Shown: positions 6,538 through 14,619 of the stretch, piece by piece
How positions within the stretch are numbered: position 1 is the first letter of the stretch
Layout: every line of letters begins with the position of its first letter
Source of the DNA: Paludibacteraceae bacterium
Lineage (GTDB): Bacteria; Bacteroidota; Bacteroidia; Bacteroidales; Paludibacteraceae
Length of the DNA: 51,046 bases
NCBI GenBank assembly: GCA_016937795.1
Contig: JAFGVV010000043.1
Location: forward strand, 1-51,046
Direction: 5' to 3'
Notes under the pieces: model-generated
What the model was told of the DNA's origin: nothing
Seen by the model: only the letters and a program-made list of their open reading frames with translations
The model's database searches: none
Program-made: the position numbers and the translations under genes

Positions 6538-9309
6538 ATGAAAAAAATTGCAATCCTCATTTTACTGTTAGCCGTTTTATGCACTTCATGCTCGTTCAAA
6601 CAAGATGAGAAAAGCCTGAAAATTGGTGTTTCGCAATGCAGCGACGATGCCTGGCGACGAACCATGAATGAAGAAATTCTGCGCGAAGCTTCTTTCAATA
6701 CGGGCGTGGAAGTTACCATAAAAACCGCCTACGACAGCAATCAAAAACAAATACGCGACATCGAAAGCTTCATTGCCGAGAAGGTTGATCTGATTATTGT
6801 ATCGCCTAACGAAGCGGTTCCGCTAACACCGGTCATCGAAAAAGCCATGCAGGAAGGCATTCCGGTGGTTTTGGTCGATCGGAAAACAAGTACAAGTAAA
6901 TACACTGCCTTTGTGGGCGCCGATAATTTCCAGATAGGAAAAGAAGTGGGTGTTTACACTGCCAATTTGCTGAACGGTAAAGGTAATGTGGTGGAAATTC
7001 GCGGACTGAAAGGCTCTACTCCCGACATGGAACGCCACGAAGGTTTTATAAGCGTAATCAAAAATTATCCCGACATTAAAATTGTTTATGAGAACGATGG
7101 TGGCTGGCTTCGTTCGCAGGCCAGGGAAAAAATGACCGGGGCTTTACAGAAAAACCCAACCATCGATTTGGTGTTTGCACACAACGACGAAATGGCTACA
7201 GGTGCTCATGAAGCTATAAGTGTGGCAAGCGGAATTAAAAAACCTGTCATCCTGGGTATTGATGCTTTGCCCGGTACCGAAGGTGGTATTCAGAAAGTAA
7301 TCAAAGGCACAATTGATGCCACTTTTATTTACCCTACCGGAGGCGAAAAAGCCGTTCAAACAGCCATCCGCATTCTGAAAAAAGAACCTTACGACAGAGA
7401 GAATATCCTATTCACTGCGGTTGTGGATAATACCAATGCGCGGGTTTTGAAACTTCAGACCGACCAGATTATTCAGCATCAGAACCGAATCGGACAACTC
7501 AATACCGTACTCGACCAGAATTTGGCTCAATACAGCGCACAGCGAATTCTGCTTTATTTCTCGTTGGTTGTGCTTTTTGTTATTCTTATGTTGTTAATAC
7601 TGCTTTTCCGCTCGTACCGACATAAGAACAAAGTAAATCGCGAGTTGGAATTTACCAATATTGCCATCAACAAACAAAAAGAAGAACTATCGGAACAACG
7701 CGATCAATTGCTTGCCCTTTCGAAAAACCTGGAAGATGCCACGCAAGCTAAACTTGTATTTTTCACTAATATATCGCATGAGTTCCGCACACCACTGACC
7801 TTGCTGCACGGGCCGCTTGAAAGTATTTTGCAAAACGAAAAACTGAGTGCCGATGGAAGCAGGCTCATTCAGCTAATGCGCAAAAATGTGCAGGTACTGA
7901 TGAAACTTATCGATCAGATTATCGAATTCCGACGTTACGAAAATGGTAAAATGCAAATGTATTTCACGCTTGGCAACCTCAAATCATTTATAGGCGATAT
8001 TTGCGACTCATTTGTTGAACTCAGCAAAAGGAAACACATTCAACTGAAATTCTCGGCAAGCAACGATGATTTTACCGTTTGGTTCGATTCCGACAAGATG
8101 GAGAAAATATGTTACAATCTGATTTCCAATGCGCTGAAGTTTACGCCTGAAAACGGCCATATCAAAGTGCATTTGTCCCGGGAAATACAAAACAATGAGC
8201 ACTTTGCCCGATTCACAATCAGCGATTCGGGTCCGGGCATATCCGAACAACATATTCATCAAATTTTCGACCGTTTTTACAAAGCCGACCGTCATGCAGC
8301 AGGTTCGGGAATCGGATTGGCACTCACAAAAGTATTGGTCGAGCTACACAACGGCACAATTGATGTGACGAGCACCGAAGGAAAGGGCACTGTTTTTAAT
8401 TTTCTGATTCCATTCAAGCAAAAAGACATTTCGATAAGCGAAGAATATCCGGTGTTTAGCAATAATTTTAACTGGGGCGAAGAGATCGGGTTGATTGACA
8501 AAGAAAATGCCGCTGTTGAACAGGTAGAAATCAGTTTAAACGCAACAGAAAAACCTACAATTTTAGTCGTGGAGGACAATGCCGATGTGCGGATTTACAT
8601 TAAAACATTGCTTAAGAACGATTTTGAAATAATTGAAGCCGTAAATGGTCAGGAAGGATTTCTGAAAGCTATGAAACTGGTCCCTGAACTGATAATAAGT
8701 GATGTGATGATGGATTTAATGGACGGATTTGAGCTGTGCAAAAACATCAAGGAGAACATAAGCACAAGTCACATCCCGGTGATGCTGCTCACTGCCTGTG
8801 CCATGGATGAACAAAGAGCCATGGGTTTCGAAAGCGGTGCTGATGCCTATATTCCCAAGCCCTTCAACGAAAACCTGTTAAAGATACGCGTCAGAAAAAT
8901 AATTGAAAACCGCGAAAAGGTAAAGGGGTATTTTCAGAGAAATCTCACCTTTGGCGAACGGAAAGAAACTGTGGCCGAAATTGATAAATCATTTATCGCC
9001 AAATTCAGAAAGGTTATTGAAAATAATCTGATTGATAGTGACTTGAATGTGGATGAAATAGGTAAAAGTTTGGGATTGTCGCGCGTACAACTTTACCGCA
9101 AAATTAAGTCGCTCACCAACTATGCCCCTAATGAACTTGTGCGTATTATTCGCCTCAAAGCAGCCGAACAACTCTTTATTCATTCTGAAAAAACAATTTC
9201 TGAAGTGGCATACGAAACCGGTTTTACATCTCCATCGTATTTTAGCAAATGTTTTAAAGAGTACTTTAATGAAAATCCGACTGAATATATTAGCCGATTG
9301 AAAAAGTAG
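6538..9309 (+). CDS. Hybrid two-component system regulator, fructose-sensing type
   Basis: This 923-residue protein joins a sensor kinase and a transcription factor in one chain. Order: lipoprotein-like or cleavable signal (LLAVLCTSC), periplasmic type I sugar-binding domain (~30-320), one membrane helix (~336-358), coiled linker, HisKA box FFTNISHEFRTP with phospho-accepting His414, HATPase with NLISNALKF, DSGPGI and GSGIGLAL, receiver domain with VVEDN and phospho-accepting Asp722, then an AraC-type DNA-binding domain (~820-923). The sensor is a LacI/ribose-binding-like module, not the propeller of most Bacteroides hybrid regulators. That is the arrangement of BT1754, which binds fructose directly. 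It probably senses periplasmic fructose and activates the fructan genes upstream. All key residues are present. Confidence 0.93.
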   Translation: MKKIAILILLLAVLCTSCSFKQDEKSLKIGVSQCSDDAWRRTMNEEILREASFNTGVEVTIKTAYDSNQKQIRDIESFIAEKVDLIIVSPNEAVPLTPVIEKAMQEGIPVVLVDRKTSTSKYTAFVGADNFQIGKEVGVYTANLLNGKGNVVEIRGLKGSTPDMERHEGFISVIKNYPDIKIVYENDGGWLRSQAREKMTGALQKNPTIDLVFAHNDEMATGAHEAISVASGIKKPVILGIDALPGTEGGIQKVIKGTIDATFIYPTGGEKAVQTAIRILKKEPYDRENILFTAVVDNTNARVLKLQTDQIIQHQNRIGQLNTVLDQNLAQYSAQRILLYFSLVVLFVILMLLILLFRSYRHKNKVNRELEFTNIAINKQKEELSEQRDQLLALSKNLEDATQAKLVFFTNISHEFRTPLTLLHGPLESILQNEKLSADGSRLIQLMRKNVQVLMKLIDQIIEFRRYENGKMQMYFTLGNLKSFIGDICDSFVELSKRKHIQLKFSASNDDFTVWFDSDKMEKICYNLISNALKFTPENGHIKVHLSREIQNNEHFARFTISDSGPGISEQHIHQIFDRFYKADRHAAGSGIGLALTKVLVELHNGTIDVTSTEGKGTVFNFLIPFKQKDISISEEYPVFSNNFNWGEEIGLIDKENAAVEQVEISLNATEKPTILVVEDNADVRIYIKTLLKNDFEIIEAVNGQEGFLKAMKLVPELIISDVMMDLMDGFELCKNIKENISTSHIPVMLLTACAMDEQRAMGFESGADAYIPKPFNENLLKIRVRKIIENREKVKGYFQRNLTFGERKETVAEIDKSFIAKFRKVIENNLIDSDLNVDEIGKSLGLSRVQLYRKIKSLTNYAPNELVRIIRLKAAEQLFIHSEKTISEVAYETGFTSPSYFSKCFKEYFNENPTEYISRLKK

Positions 9310-9320
9310 GGAGCTGATAG

Positions 9321-9509
9321 AAGAAAGAACAAAGATAAAAGAACAAAGACGAAAGAGCAAAGACAGTTGATAATTAGGGATTAATGGAAAATCACTTCCG
9401 GAACCGAAAATTTTCAAACTTTCAAATCTTCAAATCCAAACACGAAACAACAGTCATCGGTCAGGGGGAGATAAAAGACGAAAGACGAAAGAACAAAGAT
9501 CAAAGACAC
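9321..9509 (+). repeat. Degenerate AAAGAACAAAGA purine repeats
   Basis: Two blocks, 9321-9364 and 9471-9509, are built from variants of AAAGA(A/C)(A/C/G)AAAG, for example GAACAAAGATAAAAGAACAA. A third block of the same type in the opposite orientation lies at 43721-43756. All follow gene ends. They look like low-complexity repeat spread by slippage or duplication. Confidence 0.6.
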
Positions 9510-9640
9510 AGCAGTTTGAGAAATCAGGCTGCTTTTTTTATGTCGGTATATGTTGCTTATGCAATAAACACTTCCTCAGAATATCCTCAAACTATCCTCA
9601 AAAGAAGAGGAAAAAGTGCAGGGCTCTTCATATCTTCCTC

Positions 9641-9811
9641 ATGTCGGCTTCAAAATCCTCCCAAAAGGCTGTTGGCAAAGTAATTGAAAAAACAAAGGCG
9701 TGGGGCGCCACAGGTGTTAGCGGTGATGCAGTTAATCTGATCAGTTAGTGCAAAGCTGTTGACATAGCGATTCGGAAAACAAAGGGCCTGATCGAACCCT
9801 GTGAAGACTGA
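9641..9811 (+). pseudogene. Possible small gene interrupted by TAG
   Basis: From ATG 9641 the frame reads 35 codons (containing QKAVGKVIEKTKAWG) to a TAG at 9746-9748. It then continues in the same frame for 20 codons (CKAVDIAIRKTKGLIEPCED) to a TGA at 9809-9811. The two halves share a KAV-x3-I-x-KTK pattern, which suggests an internal repeat in a once continuous peptide. No family is recognised. It may be a decayed short gene or chance; the evidence is only the in-frame continuation and amphipathic composition. Confidence 0.2.
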
Positions 9812-9860
9812 ATCTGATAGCGAAAATTTATTTTATTAATTACTTATAATTATTTTAGAA

Positions 9861-10511
9861 ATGGGAAAGCTTAATTTAGGTATTTTGGGAGGATTCTCAG
9901 GTACAGTAGGAACCGTGGTGGGTAGCACCAACAAAAATGGCGATGATATTATCAGAGCCCGGAGTAAAAAACCGCGCACCGCAAACAGTGCCGGACAGTT
10001 GAAACAGCAGACGAAGTTTGGTCTGGTCATAGGGTTTATGCAGGGCGTAAATCCGGTTGTAAGGACTGGACTGAAACGAGTGGCTGCTGCCGAAAAACTA
10101 TCGCCCTATAACTTTGCCTGCCGCTATGCACTGAACAATGCCGTAACAGGCACCGATGCACAACCGGTGATCGACTATGGCAAAGTGATGCTCAGCGATG
10201 GTGAACTGAGTCGCGATATGCAGGCGAAAGCCGTGTACGGGGCTGAAGGTGTGGTGTTCAGCTGGAGTGAATATGTGCCGACTTTGGTTGGGAGTGCAAA
10301 CGATACTGTGTCGATGCTGGTGTACAATGTCAGCAACGGGGAGCTCAGTTTCTCCGACGAAACAGTGCTTCGTTCGGCACTTACTTCGACCCTTGCGCTG
10401 CCATATCACGAAAGCGGTGATACGCTGCTGTTTTATCTGTTCTTTCGCTCGGCTACCGATCCGTTGGTGGTATCGACAAGTCAGTTTCTGGCTAGTGTGG
10501 TGATAGATTGA
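9861..10511 (+). CDS. DUF6266 family protein
   Basis: This 216-residue protein begins MGKLNLGILGGFSGTVGTVV, the hallmark start of the DUF6266 family found almost only in Bacteroidota. Its function is unknown. The N-terminal third is Gly-rich and basic (GSTNKNGDDIIRARSKKPRT) and then contains QLKQQTKFGLVIGFMQ. The C-terminal two thirds look like a beta-sandwich with alternating hydrophobic residues (VVFSWSEY, TVSMLVYNV, LLFYLFFRS). There is no signal peptide or membrane helix. It stands alone between repeat-rich DNA and two hairpins, and no neighbour suggests a pathway. The base composition is more GC-rich than the surrounding gaps. Confidence 0.75.
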   Translation: MGKLNLGILGGFSGTVGTVVGSTNKNGDDIIRARSKKPRTANSAGQLKQQTKFGLVIGFMQGVNPVVRTGLKRVAAAEKLSPYNFACRYALNNAVTGTDAQPVIDYGKVMLSDGELSRDMQAKAVYGAEGVVFSWSEYVPTLVGSANDTVSMLVYNVSNGELSFSDETVLRSALTSTLALPYHESGDTLLFYLFFRSATDPLVVSTSQFLASVVID

Positions 10512-10580
10512 TGTACGGGGTCAGGGGAATTGCATGGGCTCACAGAACCCGGCAGTTCCCGGAAGACTTAATCTGAATGA

Positions 10581-10617
10581 AAAAGAGATATTCCGCAAAA
10601 GACGGAATATCTCTTTT
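10581..10617. terminator. Strong terminator hairpin after the DUF6266 gene
   Basis: A perfect 15-base stem (AAAAGAGATATTCCG at 10581-10595 with 10603-10617) and a 7-base loop are followed by a run of T to 10620. It should stop the DUF6266 transcript. Its A-rich left arm makes it usable for the convergent NigD-like gene as well. Confidence 0.85.
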
Positions 10618-10620
10618 TTT

Positions 10621-10653
10621 AGTGAGGGCGTCACTCAAAGTGACGCCCTCACT
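10621..10653. repeat. Second perfect hairpin next to the terminator
   Basis: AGTGAGGGCGTCACT at 10621-10635 pairs perfectly with 10639-10653 around a 3-base loop. It abuts the terminator hairpin and lies 16 bases before the end of the convergent NigD-like gene. Each arm also contains the small palindrome-like AGTGA/TCACT. It lacks a T-run on either strand, so it is a GC-rich stem of unknown role, perhaps 3'-end protection. Confidence 0.7.
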
Positions 10654-10669
10654 GGTATAATAAAGCAGA

Positions 10670-11401
10670 TTATTCCACCAGCGCCTTCAGGGCAGGTATG
10701 CGGAATGTGCGCGGAGCACCCGCAGGAGCGCTTCCATAGCGATAAGTGAAGTTATAGGTTTTTTCTCCCATGTCGAATTCTTTGGTCTGCACTACAATGC
10801 TCAGTGTGTCGGCATTCTGTGTTTCGAGCGATTTCAGGTCGAAAGACACAAGTCCCCAACGGTTGTAAGTGGGGTAATCGTTGTTGGCATTGTGGCGGAA
10901 TTCGAGGTGAATTTTTCCGTCGTTGTACACTTTCGAAGTGTCGGACACCAGATTGATAAAGTGCATTTTATGACCTCCGGGATATACAAACTCCACATTC
11001 AGAAAGTGATTGCCAATCCACATATCTTCAATATACACATTGTCGTTGCCGATGCTGTCCTGCGTGGCGGTTGTGACATTGAAAATTCCCTTTGTGAGCA
11101 CTTCGTACACATCGTTCAGTTTTACATCATGGTCGTAAGCCGCACTGTCGGGCTTGTCGGATAACAAAGTGTAGTTTGCAATCACACGTTGTCCATCCTT
11201 CGGACGATAGTATTTGAGATTGGTTGCAATCGTCCACAGTCGTGTGCTGTCGTCGGTATGCATAAAGAAAGTGGTTGCCTGATCGGGGTTTTCGATGGTT
11301 ACCAGGTCAGTTACAATCTTATCCGGCGAATAGTCGGGATCGTTGTCGTTACATGCTGTAAACAGTGGAATCAGCATGAAGAAAAATAGAACTCGTTTCA
11401 T
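10670..11401 (-). CDS. NigD-like lipoprotein
   Basis: This 243-residue protein begins MKRVLFFFMLIPLFTAC, a lipoprotein signal with Cys17; the ATG at 11401 is chosen for this reason, since longer upstream starts lack a signal. The body is an all-beta secreted protein with the look of the NigD-like family of Bacteroidales (N-terminal OB-like part, then a beta-sandwich with WGLVSFDLKSL and EKTYNFTYRYG). The family is named from the nig operon, and its molecular role is not established. It is transcribed away from the glycan locus that starts at 11827. It may be a cell-envelope protein with no link to that locus. Confidence 0.75.
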   Translation of the reverse strand: MKRVLFFFMLIPLFTACNDNDPDYSPDKIVTDLVTIENPDQATTFFMHTDDSTRLWTIATNLKYYRPKDGQRVIANYTLLSDKPDSAAYDHDVKLNDVYEVLTKGIFNVTTATQDSIGNDNVYIEDMWIGNHFLNVEFVYPGGHKMHFINLVSDTSKVYNDGKIHLEFRHNANNDYPTYNRWGLVSFDLKSLETQNADTLSIVVQTKEFDMGEKTYNFTYRYGSAPAGAPRTFRIPALKALVE

Positions 11402-11826
11402 AATAAAAAGTATTTTTATAAGTGATAGAATGATTGATTTCTTTGAATAGATGTCGTCAGGAGTGGTTTTGTTGCATGTTTTACTGTGAAAATAATTAAA
11501 AACATTATAGAATAGTTGATGTTTTATGTATAAGCGGCTGGTATTGATGTGTTTTATGTGTGGTTTCAAAGGCTGTAGTTGAAAATTTTGTCAGGATGAC
11601 GATTCATTCAAATACAATATGTCTTTTGGATGCGTAACGGAAGAGTCGGTCCGGAAATGCCTTTTGGTGGGCTTTGGGGGCTGTGATAGTATTTCTACAT
11701 TTTTGAACGGATTTTACACCATTACTAAATTGTAGTGCCGTAAATTTGCTGCGAGAAATTATGTTGTATTTTGTACACTTAAAAATGTACAGCAGTGTTA
11801 GCCTTAACACAAAAAAGAATAGTATC
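11402..11826. other. Divergent promoter region
   Basis: This 425-base gap separates the NigD-like gene (-) from the second glycan locus (+). It has no convincing open frame. A -7-like TAAATTTG lies at 11741-11748, and a TGTACA pair flanks eight bases at 11774-11793 just before the ATG at 11827. No -33 TTTG is well placed. I see no clear promoter for the minus-strand gene and no riboswitch-like structure. Confidence 0.5.
11741..11748 (+). promoter_or_regulatory. Possible -7 element of the GH128/SusCD locus
   Basis: TAAATTTG matches TAnnTTTG and lies 78 bases before the ATG at 11827. No matching -33 element is apparent, so activation by a regulator encoded elsewhere would be needed. The match alone is weak. 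Confidence 0.35.
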
Positions 11827-14559
11827 ATGAAAAAAAATCTTATCTTCCTCTTAGCATTATTGTCGGTTGTGCTGCCCTTGGCGGGTCAGACAACGCGTAC
11901 GGCAGTAGTTGTTAATAACGAAAAAGTAATTGTTAGCAATTATATTGACAAAGATGTAACTGTTTCGGGCAAATCGGAACTTCATATTACAGGTACAAGC
12001 TCTTTACTCTCCAACACCGAAATTGATCTTACTTCGATGGATGCCTGGTTATTTTTCGATAATCTGCGTCCTCAGTTTGTAGTGGATAATCTTCTGGCTA
12101 AAGTAAAAGTAAACGGACAGGTGGCAGCTAATAAATCGAACTGTCGCGTGGCCATTTATGCACATGGTACAGTGGTGATGCCGTATCCTCAGACTATTCA
12201 ACCCCTCGAGGTTTTCAGCGAAAATAATTTTGGTGGCGAAAGCGCTTCTTACTATCCGCTTACATACTATAAGGGGCTATCTTCGATGGAAAATAAAATT
12301 CGTTCGTTTAAACTCAAACGTGGATATATGGCTACTCTTGCCAATAATTCGGATGGAACAGGCTACAGTCGTGTGTTTATTGCCGACGATGCCGACATCG
12401 AAGTTCCCGTGATAGCTGCATTGCTTGATCGTACTGTGTCGTTTATCCGTGTATTGCCCTGGGAGTATGTAACCAAAAAGGGCTGGTGTGGAACCGGTAG
12501 TGGTGGTGCCAACGATGTAGAAGTGGTGGATGGAACATGGTGGTATTCCTGGAGTGCCGATCAGGAATCGAAAATTAATCAGGAATATGTACCCATTAAA
12601 CAGAATCTTGGCTGGCCGGGTTGGGATCAGATTAATAATAAACAAAATGTAAGTCATTTGCTGGGTTATAACGAACCAAATCGTCCTGATCAGTCGAATA
12701 TGACTGTAGCTCAGGCACTGGCAGCATGGCCTGAATATATGAAGTCGGGTTTGCGTTTGGGTTCTCCTTCCCCTTCCGATCCTTTTGGTAGTAATGGTGC
12801 TTGGCTCTACGAGTTCCTCGACAGCTGTAAAGCACGCAATTATCGTGTGGATTATATTGCCATTCATGCTTATTGGGCAAAATCGCCTCAGTCGTGGTAC
12901 AACGACCTGAAATATGTGCATGAAAGAACCGGGCTCCCTATCTGGATTACCGAATGGAACAATGGTGCTAACTGGACTAACGAAACTTCGTGGCCTACCG
13001 CCGATCGCAGTTATTCGGATGCCAATGCCACCAAGCAACTCAATGACATAAAGGCGATTTTGAATGTATTGGATACAGCAAGCTTTGTGGAACGATACTC
13101 CATTTATAACTGGGTGCAGGATGCCCGTGCTATGATATTGAACGGAAGTCTTACCAAAGCTGGTCAGTATTACAAAGATAACAAATCAGTGTTGGCTTTT
13201 AATCGCAAAAAAGAAGTAATTCCCACTTACAATTTCAGAAATCCTTCGCTGAACATAGCGTTTGGGAGTCAGTCGCTTACCGTAAGTATCAATGATCCGA
13301 ACGGTGAGTACTACAATGGTTATATCATCGAAAAGAAAGTAGGCGATGGCGAATATCAGGTAGTTAGCGAGCTGGTTGATGTAAGTACCAAAACATTTAA
13401 TCAGCTACTCGACTTAGCCAATGAGCCAAAAGTGCGTTATCGTGCCCGAGCCAGATACAAAGATGGGTCATTGTCGGCATATACCAATGAGGTAGGCATG
13501 GATGTGACGCAGGGTTATGATGTACAGTACGGAAATGTGTCATACAGCAATGTAGGCTGGAATAATGTTTTTTTTACAAAGCCCTATACAGCTGTCCCGA
13601 CCATAATACTTGGCGCTCCAACCAACCGTAACAGCGGTGTGTATATGAGTCCGCGTCCACGCTTGATCAGTTATTCGTCACGTTTTAATATTCAACTTGC
13701 ACCCTGGGCTTATCAGAATACACAATCGCTTGTGAATGAAGAAACGGTGCCTTATTTTGTAACTGCACATGGCAACTTCGACTTTGGCGGATTGAAAGCT
13801 GTTGCAAACAGGGTGCAGGCTTCGGGAAACTGGACTACCATCACATTCGACACTCCTTTCGAAACAGTGCCTGTTGTATTTGTGTCGCAGATATCGCCGG
13901 CTACAAGTCATCCGCTGGCCGTAAGAGTTCGAAATGTAAGCACAACCGGATTTCAGCTGAAATTACAGAAAGAATCTGCAGTGGCTATGCCGTTAAATAC
14001 TGAGAATATCTCATACTTTGCCATTACACAGGGTACAGGGGTGCTCAATAATCATAAACTGATAGTAGGGAAAACAGCCGACAATGTCATTAAATCCAAT
14101 GCATATACCCGTATCGATTTTGGTGAGTCCATTGAAAATCCGGTGTTTATAACACAAATGCAAACCTGCAACGATGATACTGTGACTGCTGTAATGCGGG
14201 TTTTGTCGATGTCGTCGTCGTTTGCGAATGTAATGAAACAGCGTGAGCGTTCTACAGGTAATACTGTGGCTGCCAACGAAACCGCAGGTTGGATGGTGAT
14301 TGAACCCTTCGATATACTACAATCGGTAAAAACTCCTTCGGCTGCCACGCTTCGTTTCTATCCTAATCCGGTAAAAGATGTGATGCATCTCACTCATAAG
14401 CTGAACGAGAATGAACGTTTCAGAATTTACAACTTATACGGACAGTTGCAAAAAGAAATTGTGACTTCTGCGCAAACAATTGATGTGAGTGAACTCACTC
14501 CGGGTACCTATCTGATTCACTCCGAAAAGTCAGGTTCCAATAAGTTTGTAAAGTTCTGA
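11827..14559 (+). CDS. GH128-like glycan hydrolase with T9SS sorting domain
   Basis: This 910-residue secreted enzyme begins MKKNLIFLLALLSVVLPLAG. After ~100 N-terminal residues of beta structure it has a TIM-barrel of the Glyco_hydro_cc/GH128 type (~residues 190-450). The likely acid/base is Glu283 in LLGYNEPNRPD and the likely nucleophile is Glu376 in PIWITEWNNG, 93 residues apart as in clan A enzymes. Known GH128 members cut beta-1,3-glucan. A fibronectin-like module follows, then two repeats resembling H-type lectin domains (TVPVVFVSQISP and related). The C-terminus (RFYPNPVKDVMHLTHKL to SNKFVKF) is a type IX secretion sorting domain, so the enzyme should be cell-surface bound or released. 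The ATG at 11827 is preferred because upstream starts have no signal. It opens the second glycan locus. Confidence 0.82.
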   Translation: MKKNLIFLLALLSVVLPLAGQTTRTAVVVNNEKVIVSNYIDKDVTVSGKSELHITGTSSLLSNTEIDLTSMDAWLFFDNLRPQFVVDNLLAKVKVNGQVAANKSNCRVAIYAHGTVVMPYPQTIQPLEVFSENNFGGESASYYPLTYYKGLSSMENKIRSFKLKRGYMATLANNSDGTGYSRVFIADDADIEVPVIAALLDRTVSFIRVLPWEYVTKKGWCGTGSGGANDVEVVDGTWWYSWSADQESKINQEYVPIKQNLGWPGWDQINNKQNVSHLLGYNEPNRPDQSNMTVAQALAAWPEYMKSGLRLGSPSPSDPFGSNGAWLYEFLDSCKARNYRVDYIAIHAYWAKSPQSWYNDLKYVHERTGLPIWITEWNNGANWTNETSWPTADRSYSDANATKQLNDIKAILNVLDTASFVERYSIYNWVQDARAMILNGSLTKAGQYYKDNKSVLAFNRKKEVIPTYNFRNPSLNIAFGSQSLTVSINDPNGEYYNGYIIEKKVGDGEYQVVSELVDVSTKTFNQLLDLANEPKVRYRARARYKDGSLSAYTNEVGMDVTQGYDVQYGNVSYSNVGWNNVFFTKPYTAVPTIILGAPTNRNSGVYMSPRPRLISYSSRFNIQLAPWAYQNTQSLVNEETVPYFVTAHGNFDFGGLKAVANRVQASGNWTTITFDTPFETVPVVFVSQISPATSHPLAVRVRNVSTTGFQLKLQKESAVAMPLNTENISYFAITQGTGVLNNHKLIVGKTADNVIKSNAYTRIDFGESIENPVFITQMQTCNDDTVTAVMRVLSMSSSFANVMKQRERSTGNTVAANETAGWMVIEPFDILQSVKTPSAATLRFYPNPVKDVMHLTHKLNENERFRIYNLYGQLQKEIVTSAQTIDVSELTPGTYLIHSEKSGSNKFVKF

Positions 14560-14619
14560 ATAGAGCAGGACTGATTTTTTACACTCTAAGATAATGATCA
14601 TAAAATTCATATAGTAGAA

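Larger units (their letters stand above)
9310..9860. other. Gene-poor gap rich in simple repeats
   Basis: This stretch lies between the hybrid regulator and the DUF6266 gene. From 9321 to about 9510 it is dominated by AAAGAACAAAGA-type repeats and by TTTCAAA/CTTCAAA runs near 9410-9440. A weak 5-base hairpin (9510-9514 with 9529-9533) followed by seven T may act as a terminator. The 9384-9683 open frame starts inside the repeats and looks spurious. From 9641 a short coding-like stretch is interrupted by TAG, described separately. The final 40 bases before 9861 are AT-rich and may contain the promoter, but I see no clear TAnnTTTG. Confidence 0.6.

Noticed and set aside
9384..9683. 99-codon plus-strand frame after the hybrid regulator
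   Set aside because: It starts in simple repeats, has a skewed composition and runs through a probable terminator; no domain is visible.
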